Source of the DNA: Lachnospiraceae bacterium
GTDB taxonomy: Bacteria; Bacillota; Clostridia; Lachnospirales; Lachnospiraceae
Direction of reading: 5' to 3'
Assembly (NCBI GenBank): GCA_009774535.1
Contig: VSNY01000036.1
Location: 1-29,348, forward strand
DNA: 29,348 nucleotides
Both the position numbers and the translations under genes were made by a program. Below are positions 14,705 to 23,558 of this stretch, piece after piece (within the stretch, counting starts at the first letter, position 1; every line of letters begins with the position of its first letter). The notes beneath the pieces were generated by a model. The model saw nothing but the letters and a program-made list of their open reading frames with translations, did not search any database and was not told the origin of the DNA.

Positions 14705-17359
14705 CTACTTTGCTTCATACCAGTCCGCTCCCTCATGCATATCGATTTCCAAAGCAACTGCCAGATCTGCCGCATGGTGCATCTCTCGCTCTAAAATCTC
14801 AGCTACCTGCTGCGTCTCTTCCTGATACGTTTCTACGAGCAGTTCATCATGCACCTGCAAAATCAGCCTGGAACGCAGCCCTTGTTCCAGCAGCGCATCG
14901 TGTACGCGGTTCATCGCGATCTTAATAATATCCGCCGCTGTACCCTGAATCGGGGAATTCATCGCCACGCGCTCTCCGAACGAACGCTGCATAAAATTAC
15001 TGGATTTTAACTCCGGCACCGGACGTATCCGCCCAAACATCGAGACAGCTTTCCCGGTTTCTTTTGCTTCTTTTACCATACGGTCCAAAAACGCTTTCAC
15101 ACCTGGGTACGTCTGAAAATACTGTTCGATATAGTCCTGTGCTTCTTTCCTGGAAATGCTTAAATCCTGGCTTAGCCCAAACGAACTGATGCCATATACA
15201 ATTCCGAAATTAACCGCCTTCGCATTTCTGCGCTGTACATCCGTCACCTCGTCAAACGGGATATGGAACACCTGCGACGCAGTCATCCGGTGAATGTCCT
15301 GCGCTTCCCGATATGCCTGGATCAGATTTTCATCCCCCGACATATGCGCCAGCACGCGCAGCTCGATCTGCGAATAGTCCGCATCCAGGAACACACACCC
15401 TTCCTTTGGCAGAAACACCTTGCGGATCAGCCTTCCCAGTTCCATACGGATCGGGATATTCTGCAGGTTCGGCTCCGTGCTGCTTAGCCGCCCCGTCGCT
15501 GTAATCGTCTGATGAAACGTCGTATGCACCCGCCCATCCGGCCCGATAACCGCCGTAAGCCCGTCCGCATAGGTGGATTTCAGCTTCGTCAGCTGCCGGT
15601 ACTCCAGGATCTGCGCCACAAACGGATATTCCGGCGCCAGCTTGTCCAATACGTCAGCCGCCGTAGAATAACCCGTCTTTGTCTTTTTCCCGTAAGGCAT
15701 ATGCAGCTTTTCAAATAAAATCACGCCCAGCTGTTTTGGGGAATTGATATTAAACTTCTCTCCGGCTCCCTGCCAGATTTCTTGTTCCAATTCCGTAATC
15801 CGTCCCTGAAGCTTTTCGCCGTACGCTTCCAGCGCTTTCCCTTCCAGACGGATGCCCTCTTTTTCCATATCGGAAAGCGTATAGACCAGCGGCATTTCGA
15901 TTTCCTCAAACAGCCTGCGCATCCCTTCCTGTTCCAGCCGGCTCATCAAAACATCCATCGCATGATACGCTGTATACGCCGGATAGCAGACCGCCTGCAA
16001 AAACTCCTGCGGCTTTTCCTCCATCGCCTCCGGATACGGCGTCTTTCCCAGCAGCTGCACCCTGGACGGGAACAGCAGTCCCAAAGCATCCTTTGCGATA
16101 TCCTCATACGGATACTCACTTTTCAAAGGATCTAAAAGGTAAGCTGCCACCGTAATGTCAAACAACTGCTTCTGCGCCGGAAGATCCACGAATTTTAACG
16201 TGCGCTTCAGATCAAAAGACGCCACCCGCTTCCCGGAAGTTAAGACTCCGGCAAACTGTCTGAGCAGTTCTTTTTCCGGGTCTTTCGTCCCCATCTGACT
16301 GGCGGGGATAAAAAAGACTTCCTTTTCTGAAACTGCCGCTGCAATCCCGCAAATCACGCCCTGGTCTTCCACCAGCTGCACAGCCGATTTTTCCGCTTTT
16401 TGCAGCCGCGCGAAAACCTGTTCTGCCTGCGCCGGACCGGTAACCAGCTGAAAATATTCCGACGCCTGGATTTGCTCTTTTACTTCCTGCCGCCCTTGAA
16501 ACCTTGCCAGCATATTTTTAAATTCCAGCTTCTGACACAGTTCATAAGCCTGCGGCGTGTAAAGACTTACAAACTTCGCCTGCGCCAAATCATAGGCAAT
16601 GTCAGCATGAATTTCGATGGTAACAAGTTTTTTAGAAAACAGCGCCTTCTCATAGTTTTCCCGAAAAGACTCCCGCACCTTTGATTTTGGCATATCATCA
16701 ATATGCGCGTACGCGTTTTCCACACTGCCATATTGGCTGATAATCTTCACGGCAGTCTTTTCCCCAATGCCCGGCACACCCGGAACATTGTCGGATGTAT
16801 CGCCCATCAGCGCTTTTACATCAATAAACTCTTCGGGGGTAACGCTGTACTTTTCTTTTACCTGGGCGGCATGGTAATCCTCCACCTCGGTCCCCGTTTT
16901 TTTTGTTTTTGGAATCCTTATTTTAATCTGCTCCGACGCAAGCTGCAAAAGATCCCTGTCACCCGATACAATCGAGACCAAAAGCCCCTGCGCTTCACAG
17001 CGCTTTGCAATCGTGCCGAGCAGGTCGTCGGCCTCATAGCCCGCCTGTTCTACAATCGTAACGCCCATCGCTGTCAGCATCTGCTTCATCAGCGGCACCT
17101 GCTCCCGCAGCTCCGGCGCCATTGGCTTGCGCGTCCCTTTATACTCCGCGTACATTTTATGCCGAAACGTCGGCTCGCTGACATCAAAAGCGACCGTCAG
17201 ATAATCCGGTTTTTCTTCTTCCAGAATACGGAATAAAATATTCAAAAACCCATAAACCGCATTCGTATGCAGCCCTTCGGAATTCGACAGGTCAGGAATA
17301 CCGAAAAACGCCCTGTTTAATATACTGTGTCCATCGATCAAAACCAGCTTTTCACTCAT
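14705..17359 (-). CDS. polA: DNA polymerase I
   Basis: Fills gaps and removes RNA primers in replication and repair. At 884 residues it is full length. Domains: 5'-3' exonuclease (1 to about 290; GYEADDLLG, GDRDLLQL, GDTSDNVPGVPGIG), a degenerate 3'-5' exonuclease-like domain (about 310-480) lacking the DxE metal-binding motif, so proofreading is probably absent as in Bacillus, and the polymerase domain with motif A DADYSQIELR (659-668), motif B RRNAKAVNFGIVYG (710-723) and motif C QVHDELLVE (835-843). The gene starts 12 nt behind the thioesterase gene and is followed by coaE, a common order in Firmicutes. Confidence 0.98.
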   Translation of the reverse strand: MSEKLVLIDGHSILNRAFFGIPDLSNSEGLHTNAVYGFLNILFRILEEEKPDYLTVAFDVSEPTFRHKMYAEYKGTRKPMAPELREQVPLMKQMLTAMGVTIVEQAGYEADDLLGTIAKRCEAQGLLVSIVSGDRDLLQLASEQIKIRIPKTKKTGTEVEDYHAAQVKEKYSVTPEEFIDVKALMGDTSDNVPGVPGIGEKTAVKIISQYGSVENAYAHIDDMPKSKVRESFRENYEKALFSKKLVTIEIHADIAYDLAQAKFVSLYTPQAYELCQKLEFKNMLARFQGRQEVKEQIQASEYFQLVTGPAQAEQVFARLQKAEKSAVQLVEDQGVICGIAAAVSEKEVFFIPASQMGTKDPEKELLRQFAGVLTSGKRVASFDLKRTLKFVDLPAQKQLFDITVAAYLLDPLKSEYPYEDIAKDALGLLFPSRVQLLGKTPYPEAMEEKPQEFLQAVCYPAYTAYHAMDVLMSRLEQEGMRRLFEEIEMPLVYTLSDMEKEGIRLEGKALEAYGEKLQGRITELEQEIWQGAGEKFNINSPKQLGVILFEKLHMPYGKKTKTGYSTAADVLDKLAPEYPFVAQILEYRQLTKLKSTYADGLTAVIGPDGRVHTTFHQTITATGRLSSTEPNLQNIPIRMELGRLIRKVFLPKEGCVFLDADYSQIELRVLAHMSGDENLIQAYREAQDIHRMTASQVFHIPFDEVTDVQRRNAKAVNFGIVYGISSFGLSQDLSISRKEAQDYIEQYFQTYPGVKAFLDRMVKEAKETGKAVSMFGRIRPVPELKSSNFMQRSFGERVAMNSPIQGTAADIIKIAMNRVHDALLEQGLRSRLILQVHDELLVETYQEETQQVAEILEREMHHAADLAVALEIDMHEGADWYEAK

Positions 17360-17371
17360 GGATGACTCCTT

Positions 17372-17857
17372 TTATTCTATAATCTCTTCCCCATCCTCAT
17401 CATAAAGGGTAAAGAATTTCGTGTCAATCTCCGGATATGACCGTTTTAAGGAAATCGGCTTTCCACTGTGGCTTAAAAAGCAGTGTTCGCTCTGCGCCAC
17501 CGCGCGCAGCTCCCCGGTCTCTTTATCCGTCATGCGGTAAACCACCCGCATTTTCACACTGTTGTAATCTACCATCCTGGCTTCGATCACGACGGTATCG
17601 CGAAAATGCACCATGCTCTTATATTCGCATTTTACCGAAAGCACCGGGCTTACAATCTCCATTTCCTCCATTGCCTTGTAGCTAAAGCCCATCTGGTCCA
17701 TCAAATCCATCCTTGCCTCTTCCATCCAGCGGATGTAATTAGAATGGTGGATAATGCCCATCTGGTCGGTCTCATAGTACTGCGCAGTGTGTTCATATGG
17801 GCGAATTTTGATTTTTTCTCCTGTGTATGGTTTTATTCTGGTGTCTTTTACTGACAT
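17372..17857 (-). CDS. acyl-CoA thioesterase, YbgC/4HBT hotdog fold
   Basis: A 161-residue cytosolic hotdog-fold thioesterase predicted to hydrolyse acyl-CoA. The YbgC-type catalytic segment ETDQMGIIHHSNYIRWMEEA (residues 29-48) carries the conserved Asp31, and His38, Asn40-Tyr41 and Glu46 of the family signature. GGAAGGTGA precedes the ATG. First gene of the long leftward run behind the promoter at 17989-18017, 12 nt ahead of polA. Substrate unknown. The pairing with polA and coaE may be a simple operon arrangement rather than a pathway, although CoA connects it to coaE. Confidence 0.9.
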   Translation of the reverse strand: MSVKDTRIKPYTGEKIKIRPYEHTAQYYETDQMGIIHHSNYIRWMEEARMDLMDQMGFSYKAMEEMEIVSPVLSVKCEYKSMVHFRDTVVIEARMVDYNSVKMRVVYRMTDKETGELRAVAQSEHCFLSHSGKPISLKRSYPEIDTKFFTLYDEDGEEIIE

Positions 17858-17988
17858 GCAATCACCTTCCTGATCTTTTCTTTTATTTTATTAAGTCTGT
17901 TGTATTGGATCGTAGTTCCGGTATCTTACGGTATCCTGATACTGCCCGCCATATCGTAAATGGGACAGTGGTTTTGTACATAATTGTT

Positions 17989-18017
17989 ATTATGCCACAG
18001 TGTATGGGTAATTTCAA
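17989..18017 (-). promoter_or_regulatory. sigma-A promoter of thioesterase-polA-coaE run
   Basis: On the minus strand the -35 is TTGAAA (18012-18017) and the -10 is CATAAT (17989-17994) with a 17-base spacer and an extended -10 TGG. Transcription would start near 17982, a leader of about 125 nt. The upstream sequence to 18042 (a GATTC on the plus strand, AAATTT, GAACA) shows a loose likeness to the purO/yajC box. Confidence 0.75.
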
Positions 18018-18100
18018 GATGTTCGATAAATTTCGGGGATTCGGAAGGAAACAGGAACAGGAAATGCGCGGTAATCGTTTCGCATAAGAAACATCCAAAA

Positions 18101-18130
18101 CAGGGCGTCTCCCAACCGGAAGACGCCCTG
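18101..18130 (-). terminator. intrinsic terminator of the PTS cluster
   Basis: A perfect 10-bp GC-rich stem CAGGGCGTCT/AGACGCCCTG (18101-18110 with 18121-18130), loop of 10, followed on the minus strand by TTTTGGATG. It lies about 85 nt beyond the stop of the SorE-like gene and separates the sugar cluster from the thioesterase promoter. Confidence 0.85.
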
Positions 18131-18213
18131 CCTGTTTCTCCTAAATATATTCACCCTTTATATCATACCTGTTCTTCTATCGTCCTGTTCTTCGCGCTTT
18201 CAGCCTTCCACGC

Positions 18214-19479
18214 TCATGCTTCCACGCCGAAATGCGCAAATAAAATCCGCTCTGCCTCAGCGCTCCACAGTCCTCTGTTCCTGCTGCACGCTTCATCCAG
18301 TTTTTGGAACAATGGATCTGTCTTGCCTTTTTCTGCAAAATCTTCAATCGCAGTCAGCGGCATATCAAACTGTGTATATGTCAGCTTTTTCCCGCCTGGG
18401 ATCTTCGGCAGGTTCAGCGTCGCATCGGCGATACTGTCAATACCTCCCACATGCGTTACCATGACTGCCGGCTCGATTTTTCCTTTTGCCGCCAGGTCAT
18501 TTGCTTCGATCAGGTCGTCGTTATTGCCGCCCGTCGTGCCTACAATATGCTGGCTTGTATAATGTACGTCATACAGGTTGATTTCCGCTTTGAACTGGTT
18601 ATCTGTCGGGCCTGCAAAGAAATTCATGCAGCCGTCAAAAGCAAGAATCTTGTCACCCAGTTCTGCCACCGCACGGTTTGGAATATAGACAAATACATCA
18701 TCATAGCCCTTTCCCCCGGTTAAATCTACCAGTTCTTTCACCGGATCTGCCATTTTAGCCGTGTTGACATATAACAGTTCCACGCCGTTCTTTTGTGCAT
18801 ACGACTCCGGAATCACCTCTCTGGCGCGCGCCAGTTTCGCGTCGTCAATATCTGTTACGACAATGCGTTTCGGCTTATTTTTAAACTGGATGCCATAGCT
18901 GACCGCTCCAAGCCCCATCGGCCCGCAGCCGCCGAGAATAATAATATCGCCGCCTTCTTTCGTGCCGCCTGCCAGATCATGGTTCCTTTTATTCGTATGA
19001 TAGTTGCCGTGATAGCCGCCGATAATACAGCTCATCGGTTCGCCGAGCGACGCTTCAAAGAAGCTTTCGCCTTCATATGGCATCAAACATCCCAATTCCA
19101 TCACTTCATGCGGAATAATGCAGTAAGTACATGCACCGCCGAAAAATTCATAAGAATACCCCGGAGAAGCCAGGCTGCCCTTATAATTGAGCGCCGGCTG
19201 CTGTGCGAATTTCATGCCCGGCTTGAATTGATCCTTCCATTTGTCGCCGACTTCCACAATCACACCCGCAAACTCATGTCCAATAATAATCGGGTTTGTG
19301 TCAATATTCTGCGGCGCGCGTTTATGCTTTTTGCCCTGCTCCACCAGCTTGTAAGTAGACATGCAAATACTGTCACTCATCACTTTTACTAAAATCTCAT
19401 CGTCTTTGATTGGCGGAAGTTCAAACTCTTCCAATCTTAAATCCCTTGTTCCATACATTCTGACTGCTTTTGTCTTCAT
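18214..19479 (-). CDS. zinc-dependent hexitol-phosphate dehydrogenase, SorE-like
   Basis: A 421-residue medium-chain dehydrogenase/reductase resembling L-sorbose-1-phosphate reductase (SorE), which interconverts a 2-keto sugar 1-phosphate and a hexitol phosphate with NAD(P)H. Seen: catalytic zinc ligands Cys39 (SICMST), His68-Glu69 (GHEFAG) and the Glu of GEPMSC; the four-Cys structural zinc loop is absent, as in SorE; Rossmann motif LGGCGPMGLG; and the SorE-like stretches CMNFFAGPTDNQF and INLYDVHYTSQHIVGTTGGN. AAAGGAGG precedes the ATG. It is the last gene of the PTS cluster, behind a 1-phosphofructokinase, and there is no MtlD here. Inference: it oxidises mannitol 1-phosphate (or a related hexitol phosphate) at C2 to fructose 1-phosphate. 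Confidence 0.85.
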   Translation of the reverse strand: MKTKAVRMYGTRDLRLEEFELPPIKDDEILVKVMSDSICMSTYKLVEQGKKHKRAPQNIDTNPIIIGHEFAGVIVEVGDKWKDQFKPGMKFAQQPALNYKGSLASPGYSYEFFGGACTYCIIPHEVMELGCLMPYEGESFFEASLGEPMSCIIGGYHGNYHTNKRNHDLAGGTKEGGDIIILGGCGPMGLGAVSYGIQFKNKPKRIVVTDIDDAKLARAREVIPESYAQKNGVELLYVNTAKMADPVKELVDLTGGKGYDDVFVYIPNRAVAELGDKILAFDGCMNFFAGPTDNQFKAEINLYDVHYTSQHIVGTTGGNNDDLIEANDLAAKGKIEPAVMVTHVGGIDSIADATLNLPKIPGGKKLTYTQFDMPLTAIEDFAEKGKTDPLFQKLDEACSRNRGLWSAEAERILFAHFGVEA

Positions 19480-19554
19480 AATTAGCCTCCTTTTTGAGCT
19501 GGATCTATTTTACGATCTGAAAAACTTCATATTGTTCCATCACTATTTGCTATC

Positions 19555-20487
19555 TCAAGATATTTTTTCAATCTCAACCTGCCGCATCAGCTCGTCAACA
19601 AGCGCACGCGTCGGCGGTTTTGTTCCGATCGTTGTCACTGCTCCAGCCGAAGTCGCAATGCACATACGCACCGTCTGCTCGTCGTCCAGATTCTGGTCCC
19701 AGGCGTATGCCAGCGCCGCTACCATAGCGTCTCCCGCTCCAACCGTCGAATGCGCCTTTACCGAAAGCGCCGGACATCTGACTTCATAACCTTCCCGCAC
19801 GAACATCGCCCCGCTTTTTCCCATCGACACTGCTACGGTCCCGATGCCTTTGTTCTTTAATCCTTTCGCCACCTGCAGCAGTTCTTCCACCGAAGCCCGG
19901 TAATCATATCCCGCGAACTCCTCCAGTTCCACACGGTTCGGCTTGATCAAATCCGGCCCGGCATCCAAAGCGTTGCGAAACAGTTCCCCGTCCGCATCCA
20001 GCAGCACCTTCGCCCCATGCGCATGCACCCGGCGGATAATCTCCGCATAAATCCCCTTGTCTACGCCATGCGGAATACTGCCGGCAAGGATAAACAATGT
20101 CTCAGCGCCCGCATATTCCTCCAGCTTTTTGATCAGCTGCTCCATCTGTGCCGGCGAAATCTCAGGCCCCGGTTCGTTCAGTTCCGTAACTTCCCCAGTC
20201 GTCTCAAACACTTTCGTATTCGTCCGTGTCTCGCCTTCCACCCAGATAAAATCATGCTGAATTCCTTTTTCGTTTAATACAGACTCGATCGTCCTGCCTG
20301 CATTTCCTCCCAAAAACCCTGCCGCAACACTTGTTCCTCCAAGCTCCCGGATCGTCTTAGACACATTAATCCCTTTGCCGCCCGCGTCATATTCTACTTT
20401 TTTAATCCGGTTCAATCCGCCCCGCTCGAGCGCGTCAATATCGACCGTCTTATCAATCGCTGGATTCATTGTAACAGTTACGATCAT
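19555..20487 (-). CDS. fruK: 1-phosphofructokinase
   Basis: Phosphorylates fructose 1-phosphate to fructose 1,6-bisphosphate; PfkB/ribokinase fold, cytosolic. 310 residues, normal length. Seen: the N-terminal TVTMNPAIDKTV, DAGGKGINVSKTIRELGG (residues 34-51), GETRTNTKV, and the C-terminal HSTVGAGDAMVAA with catalytic Asp253 in the anion hole GAGDA. AAAGGAG lies 7 nt before the ATG. It starts 4 nt behind the IIA gene, so the two are coupled. LacC-type tagatose-6-phosphate kinases are close relatives, but the FruK-like motifs favour fructose 1-phosphate. Its place between a mannitol-type IIA and a SorE-like enzyme is unusual: fruK normally goes with a fructose PTS. Confidence 0.88.
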   Translation of the reverse strand: MIVTVTMNPAIDKTVDIDALERGGLNRIKKVEYDAGGKGINVSKTIRELGGTSVAAGFLGGNAGRTIESVLNEKGIQHDFIWVEGETRTNTKVFETTGEVTELNEPGPEISPAQMEQLIKKLEEYAGAETLFILAGSIPHGVDKGIYAEIIRRVHAHGAKVLLDADGELFRNALDAGPDLIKPNRVELEEFAGYDYRASVEELLQVAKGLKNKGIGTVAVSMGKSGAMFVREGYEVRCPALSVKAHSTVGAGDAMVAALAYAWDQNLDDEQTVRMCIATSAGAVTTIGTKPPTRALVDELMRQVEIEKIS

Positions 20488-20491
20488 AGTC

Positions 20492-20956
20492 TTACTCCTT
20501 TCCTGTCAAAATCTGATATACCGTATCCACATCACCAGTAGCCAGCCGTTCAGCCGCCGTATCATCCAGCATCTTATCCGCAATGGTAGAAAGGATATCC
20601 AGATGCTCTTCCCCCACACCTGCAATTCCGATCACCACATGCACCTCGTTCCCATCCCAGTCAATCCCCTTCGGATAGGTCATAACCGCAATCCCGGACG
20701 CCTTCACCTCTTTTTTCGCCGCTTCCACTCCATGCGGCAGTGCAAGGCCGCTGCCCATAAACGTTGAAAAACTCTTCTCTCTTTCCACCATCGCGTCTAC
20801 ATACGGCTGATCCACATATCCGCTATCCACCAGCATCTGTCCGACTGTCCGAATCACCTGCTCCTTAGACGCCGGTTCACAGTTTACACGGATATTCTCA
20901 CGATACAGCAATTCCTTCTTTTCCACTGCCTCTTCTTTTTTCTTTTTAAAAAACAT
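20492..20956 (-). CDS. mtlF: PTS IIA component, mannitol/fructose family
   Basis: Cytosolic phosphocarrier that passes phosphate from HPr to the IIB domain. 154 residues from the ATG at 20956, with active-site His75 in GLALPHGVEA and conserved EREKSFSTFMGSG. The N-terminus is Lys/Glu-rich (FFKKKKEE). GGGAGGAAC precedes this ATG. The frame stays open upstream for another 61 codons, but a promoter lies inside that extension, so it is leader. The PTS permease IICB (23559) lacks a IIA domain, so this is its partner. The gene is 4 nt ahead of fruK. The mtlF name is based on family and context. Confidence 0.88.
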   Translation of the reverse strand: MFFKKKKEEAVEKKELLYRENIRVNCEPASKEQVIRTVGQMLVDSGYVDQPYVDAMVEREKSFSTFMGSGLALPHGVEAAKKEVKASGIAVMTYPKGIDWDGNEVHVVIGIAGVGEEHLDILSTIADKMLDDTAAERLATGDVDTVYQILTGKE

Positions 20957-20970
20957 GGCCGTTCCTCCCT

Positions 20971-20995
20971 TTTCCTTTCTTTTCCTTTCTTTTCC
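20971..20995 (-). repeat. 10-bp purine tandem repeat before the IIA ribosome binding site
   Basis: On the minus strand two exact copies of AGAAAGGAAA-type 10-mers and a partial third run directly into the GGGAGG ribosome binding site. The polypurine tract offers several spare Shine-Dalgarno-like sites and could vary by slippage. Confidence 0.65.
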
Positions 20996-21082
20996 AATGA
21001 TATCCCAATCACTGAAACATGACTCAGGCGTTCTTTGTGCTTCTTTCATACCTGATTGCTTGTTCTGTTTCTTTCTGAGTTT

Positions 21083-21112
21083 ATTATAATACATAGATGC
21101 CACTATTTTCAA
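21083..21112 (-). promoter_or_regulatory. promoter of mtlF-fruK-sorE-like genes
   Basis: On the minus strand the -35 is TTGAAA (21107-21112) and the -10 is TATAAT (21083-21088) with an 18-base spacer. Start near 21076, a leader of about 120 nt. This allows the enzymes to be expressed apart from the permease and regulator. Confidence 0.72.
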
Positions 21113-21189
21113 AGTAAAGAAACAGAGATTTGTCATCAACGGATAGTGACAGTCAATAAACTTTATGGCTTTCTTCTGAAATTATATAT

Positions 21190-21423
21190 TTTGTGGCTGC
21201 CCGGACGTGTTCGGGCCAGCGAAACGCGATTGCAGCCCGGCGGCATAGGATTGAGCGATTCGTTCGCCGCAGCGTTGCCCCAGTCCGCCCAGGGTGTATC
21301 TCCCGGCCCAGTCCCCGCCCACCGTCCGCAGTGTCGTCCGGCTCCCCACAAAAACGTACCGCCCACAGTATCGTCCGGCTCCCCTCAAAAGTACCGCCAA
21401 GGTTCCAAAATCCAACACCCCGC
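21190..21423. repeat. GC-rich intergenic repeat island
   Basis: A stretch of about 230 bases between the regulator and the IIA promoter, much richer in G and C than the AT-rich sequence next to it. It holds a direct repeat of about 33-35 bp (21329-21363 and 21366-21398, few differences) with the core TCGTCCGGCTCCCC, and an imperfect hairpin around GCCCGGACGTGTTCGGGC (21199-21216). A related piece (GTGGCTGCCCGGACG, then CCGGACGACGCTG-like sequence) recurs at the right edge of the window (29310-29345). Reading frames here are low complexity and overlap in several frames, so I call no gene. Confidence 0.7.
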
Positions 21424-23520
21424 TCAGGAAAATCCCCCAATATATTTATTAAAATACTTCTTAAGATTCCTGGACAGCGCATTCCGGATCTCCTGCACAT
21501 CCCCTTTCAAAACAACATCCATAAATTCATACTCTTCAATCAGCATACTGCTAATATATCCCATAATATCCCCATTGATCTTCGCATTCCCATCCACCGG
21601 CGCCAGCATCACAAACACGATACGTATCCCCTTAAAATAAGCATCCGCAAACGCACCCAGATCCTTCGTCATACAAATGGAAAACGCCGGGCGCATCACG
21701 CCTTTTGTCCTGGCATGAAACAATGCAAACCCAAACTCCGCAAACACCTGGCTTGCGATCTGCTCCCGCCTTAAGATGTCCTCCCGGATAATCTCCTGGC
21801 AATCCGAATATGGCGACATCTTCTCCCCGATCGCAATCAGCAGCTCCCCAAAACTGATCTGATTATCTACGCGGAACAGTTCCATATATTTGATTACCGT
21901 GTTGATCTGCGACGCGACCAGATTAATCTCTTCTAACTGCATGGAAAATTCATCCGCTTCTTTTTGCTTTTTCGGCATCCGTTCATACTTGCGGATCATA
22001 TGCCGGATCTGTTCGATATCTTCGTCATTTAAAAGCGCGTTGACGAATACGGTCGGTATATCCGGCTGCTCGATCGGGATCGTGGAAATAAAAAAATCCG
22101 TGCGGCTCATAATATAAGGCGTAATATCATGCTTGCCGTAAGCTGTAATTTCCATCCTTCCATGAAACAGTTTTTCCAGTTTGGAAGACATCAGACGGGA
22201 AATGCCGATGCCGCTCGAACAGATCACTCCCGCCTGCACTTTTCGGATTTTTTCTTTCCTGCCTTCCAGCCGCACCATAGCCGCGCCAAAATGAACCGTC
22301 AAAAACCCGATCTCCTGCTCCGGCACTGCCTTTCCGGTATATGCTTCCAGCACTTGCGCTACTTTTTCACAACGGCTGTAAATATCCGGATAGCTGACCT
22401 TAATATCTTCCAACACAGGATTTTGGATCTGCATTCCATAGACCAGACGGATCAGGGTCGGCTGCAGATGTGCTAAAAGCGCCTGGATAAATCCGTCGTC
22501 CTGTTTCATCAGATACGCCTGTCTGGCATCATAGGCGTCGATCATGTCGTTGACCAGCTGCTGCAGTTCCTTATTTTCCATTTCGATCTGCGCGTCCTGG
22601 TTCCACTGGATTTTTTCATGCTTGGCGCCTTTTAAATGCAGGCAGATATAAGAAATCTCCACCTGCGGAATATCAATGGCAAATTCCCGTTCCAGCTCTT
22701 TGACGATCAGTTCGGCAAGCGCATAATCCTCATCTTCCGGCAGATCCTGCTTCCAGTTTTCATCATACTCAACCACTTCATTTTTCCGAATCCGGTTGAT
22801 GGCGATGGAAATATGGATCACCAGCCCTACATAAGAATTTTCTGTCAGTGTCAGCACCCGGTTATGTCCAACACGTGTCATGCTGTCCATCACGCGCTGA
22901 ACAATATCGTTATTTAAAATCTGCCCGATGCTGCTCTTTTTTAAAAAACGATACGAAGAGAGGTCATATCCGTCTTCTCCGTACACTTCTTTCATAATGC
23001 CGGTGTCAATATTTTCATCGATAAATCCGCGAATCGCCCTGCGGTAATTTTCCTCGCTGCCCGCAATGGATATGCCGCTGCCGGGCTTACGGCTGACGAT
23101 CAGGCCATAATGTGCCAGCCACCCTTCGACCGCTTCGAGGTCGGCGCTGACCGTCGCTTCGCTGACCTCGAATTTACTGCTGTAATAATATAGCTTGCGC
23201 AGTCCTTTTTCCTTTAAAATCTCCAGAATCAGGCGCTTCCTGCGTTCTTCCCGGTTACTGACATCATAGTCATTCCCCGCGCTGCATGCCGCCAGAAGCC
23301 GTTTCTTTTCTTCCTCGCTGCCTTCGATCCAGATGCCAACGCCGGTCTTTGATACAAATGTCAGTTCGTAACCTTTTAACGATGCACCGACCGACTCCAG
23401 CTCCCTTTGCACGGTCCGCCTGCTGACCCCGATCTGTTCTGCCAGATACTTTACGGAAACAGCAGCGGATTCCTGCAGCAATAATTGTAAAATCTGTTTC
23501 ATCCTTGTTGTCATTTCCAT
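21424..23520 (-). CDS. MtlR-like PRD transcription regulator with EIIB and EIIA domains
   Basis: A 698-residue PTS-controlled transcriptional activator. Domains in order: two winged helix-turn-helix parts (about 5-60 and 95-155; IGVSRRTVQRELESV and VSEATVSADLEAV), PRD1 with His236 and His295, PRD2 with His351 and His410, a EIIB-Gat-like domain with Cys434 in GVICSSGIGISR, and a C-terminal EIIA-Mtl domain with His602 in LFHARTKGV. Phosphorylation of these sites by HPr and the cluster's PTS proteins would couple activity to sugar uptake. It starts 38 nt behind the permease gene; AAAGGA lies 10 nt before the ATG. BglG-type antiterminators are related but lack this DNA-binding layout. Confidence 0.9.
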   Translation of the reverse strand: MEMTTRMKQILQLLLQESAAVSVKYLAEQIGVSRRTVQRELESVGASLKGYELTFVSKTGVGIWIEGSEEEKKRLLAACSAGNDYDVSNREERRKRLILEILKEKGLRKLYYYSSKFEVSEATVSADLEAVEGWLAHYGLIVSRKPGSGISIAGSEENYRRAIRGFIDENIDTGIMKEVYGEDGYDLSSYRFLKKSSIGQILNNDIVQRVMDSMTRVGHNRVLTLTENSYVGLVIHISIAINRIRKNEVVEYDENWKQDLPEDEDYALAELIVKELEREFAIDIPQVEISYICLHLKGAKHEKIQWNQDAQIEMENKELQQLVNDMIDAYDARQAYLMKQDDGFIQALLAHLQPTLIRLVYGMQIQNPVLEDIKVSYPDIYSRCEKVAQVLEAYTGKAVPEQEIGFLTVHFGAAMVRLEGRKEKIRKVQAGVICSSGIGISRLMSSKLEKLFHGRMEITAYGKHDITPYIMSRTDFFISTIPIEQPDIPTVFVNALLNDEDIEQIRHMIRKYERMPKKQKEADEFSMQLEEINLVASQINTVIKYMELFRVDNQISFGELLIAIGEKMSPYSDCQEIIREDILRREQIASQVFAEFGFALFHARTKGVMRPAFSICMTKDLGAFADAYFKGIRIVFVMLAPVDGNAKINGDIMGYISSMLIEEYEFMDVVLKGDVQEIRNALSRNLKKYFNKYIGGFS

Positions 23521-23558
23521 AAATGTGGTATCCTTTCTATCCTTACTATACTTCTATA

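Noticed and set aside
17883..18098. 71-codon minus-strand frame upstream of the thioesterase
   Set aside because: It spans the thioesterase promoter and reaches into the region next to the terminator; no ribosome binding site.
20957..21139. N-terminal extension of the IIA gene by 61 codons
   Set aside because: The promoter TATAAT/TTGAAA lies inside it, and the ATG at 20956 has a strong ribosome binding site and family-like length.
21153..21500. Overlapping minus-strand frames of 67-115 codons in the GC-rich island
   Set aside because: Several frames are open at once because of GC-rich repeats, and one overlaps the regulator gene; no coding pattern or ribosome binding site.
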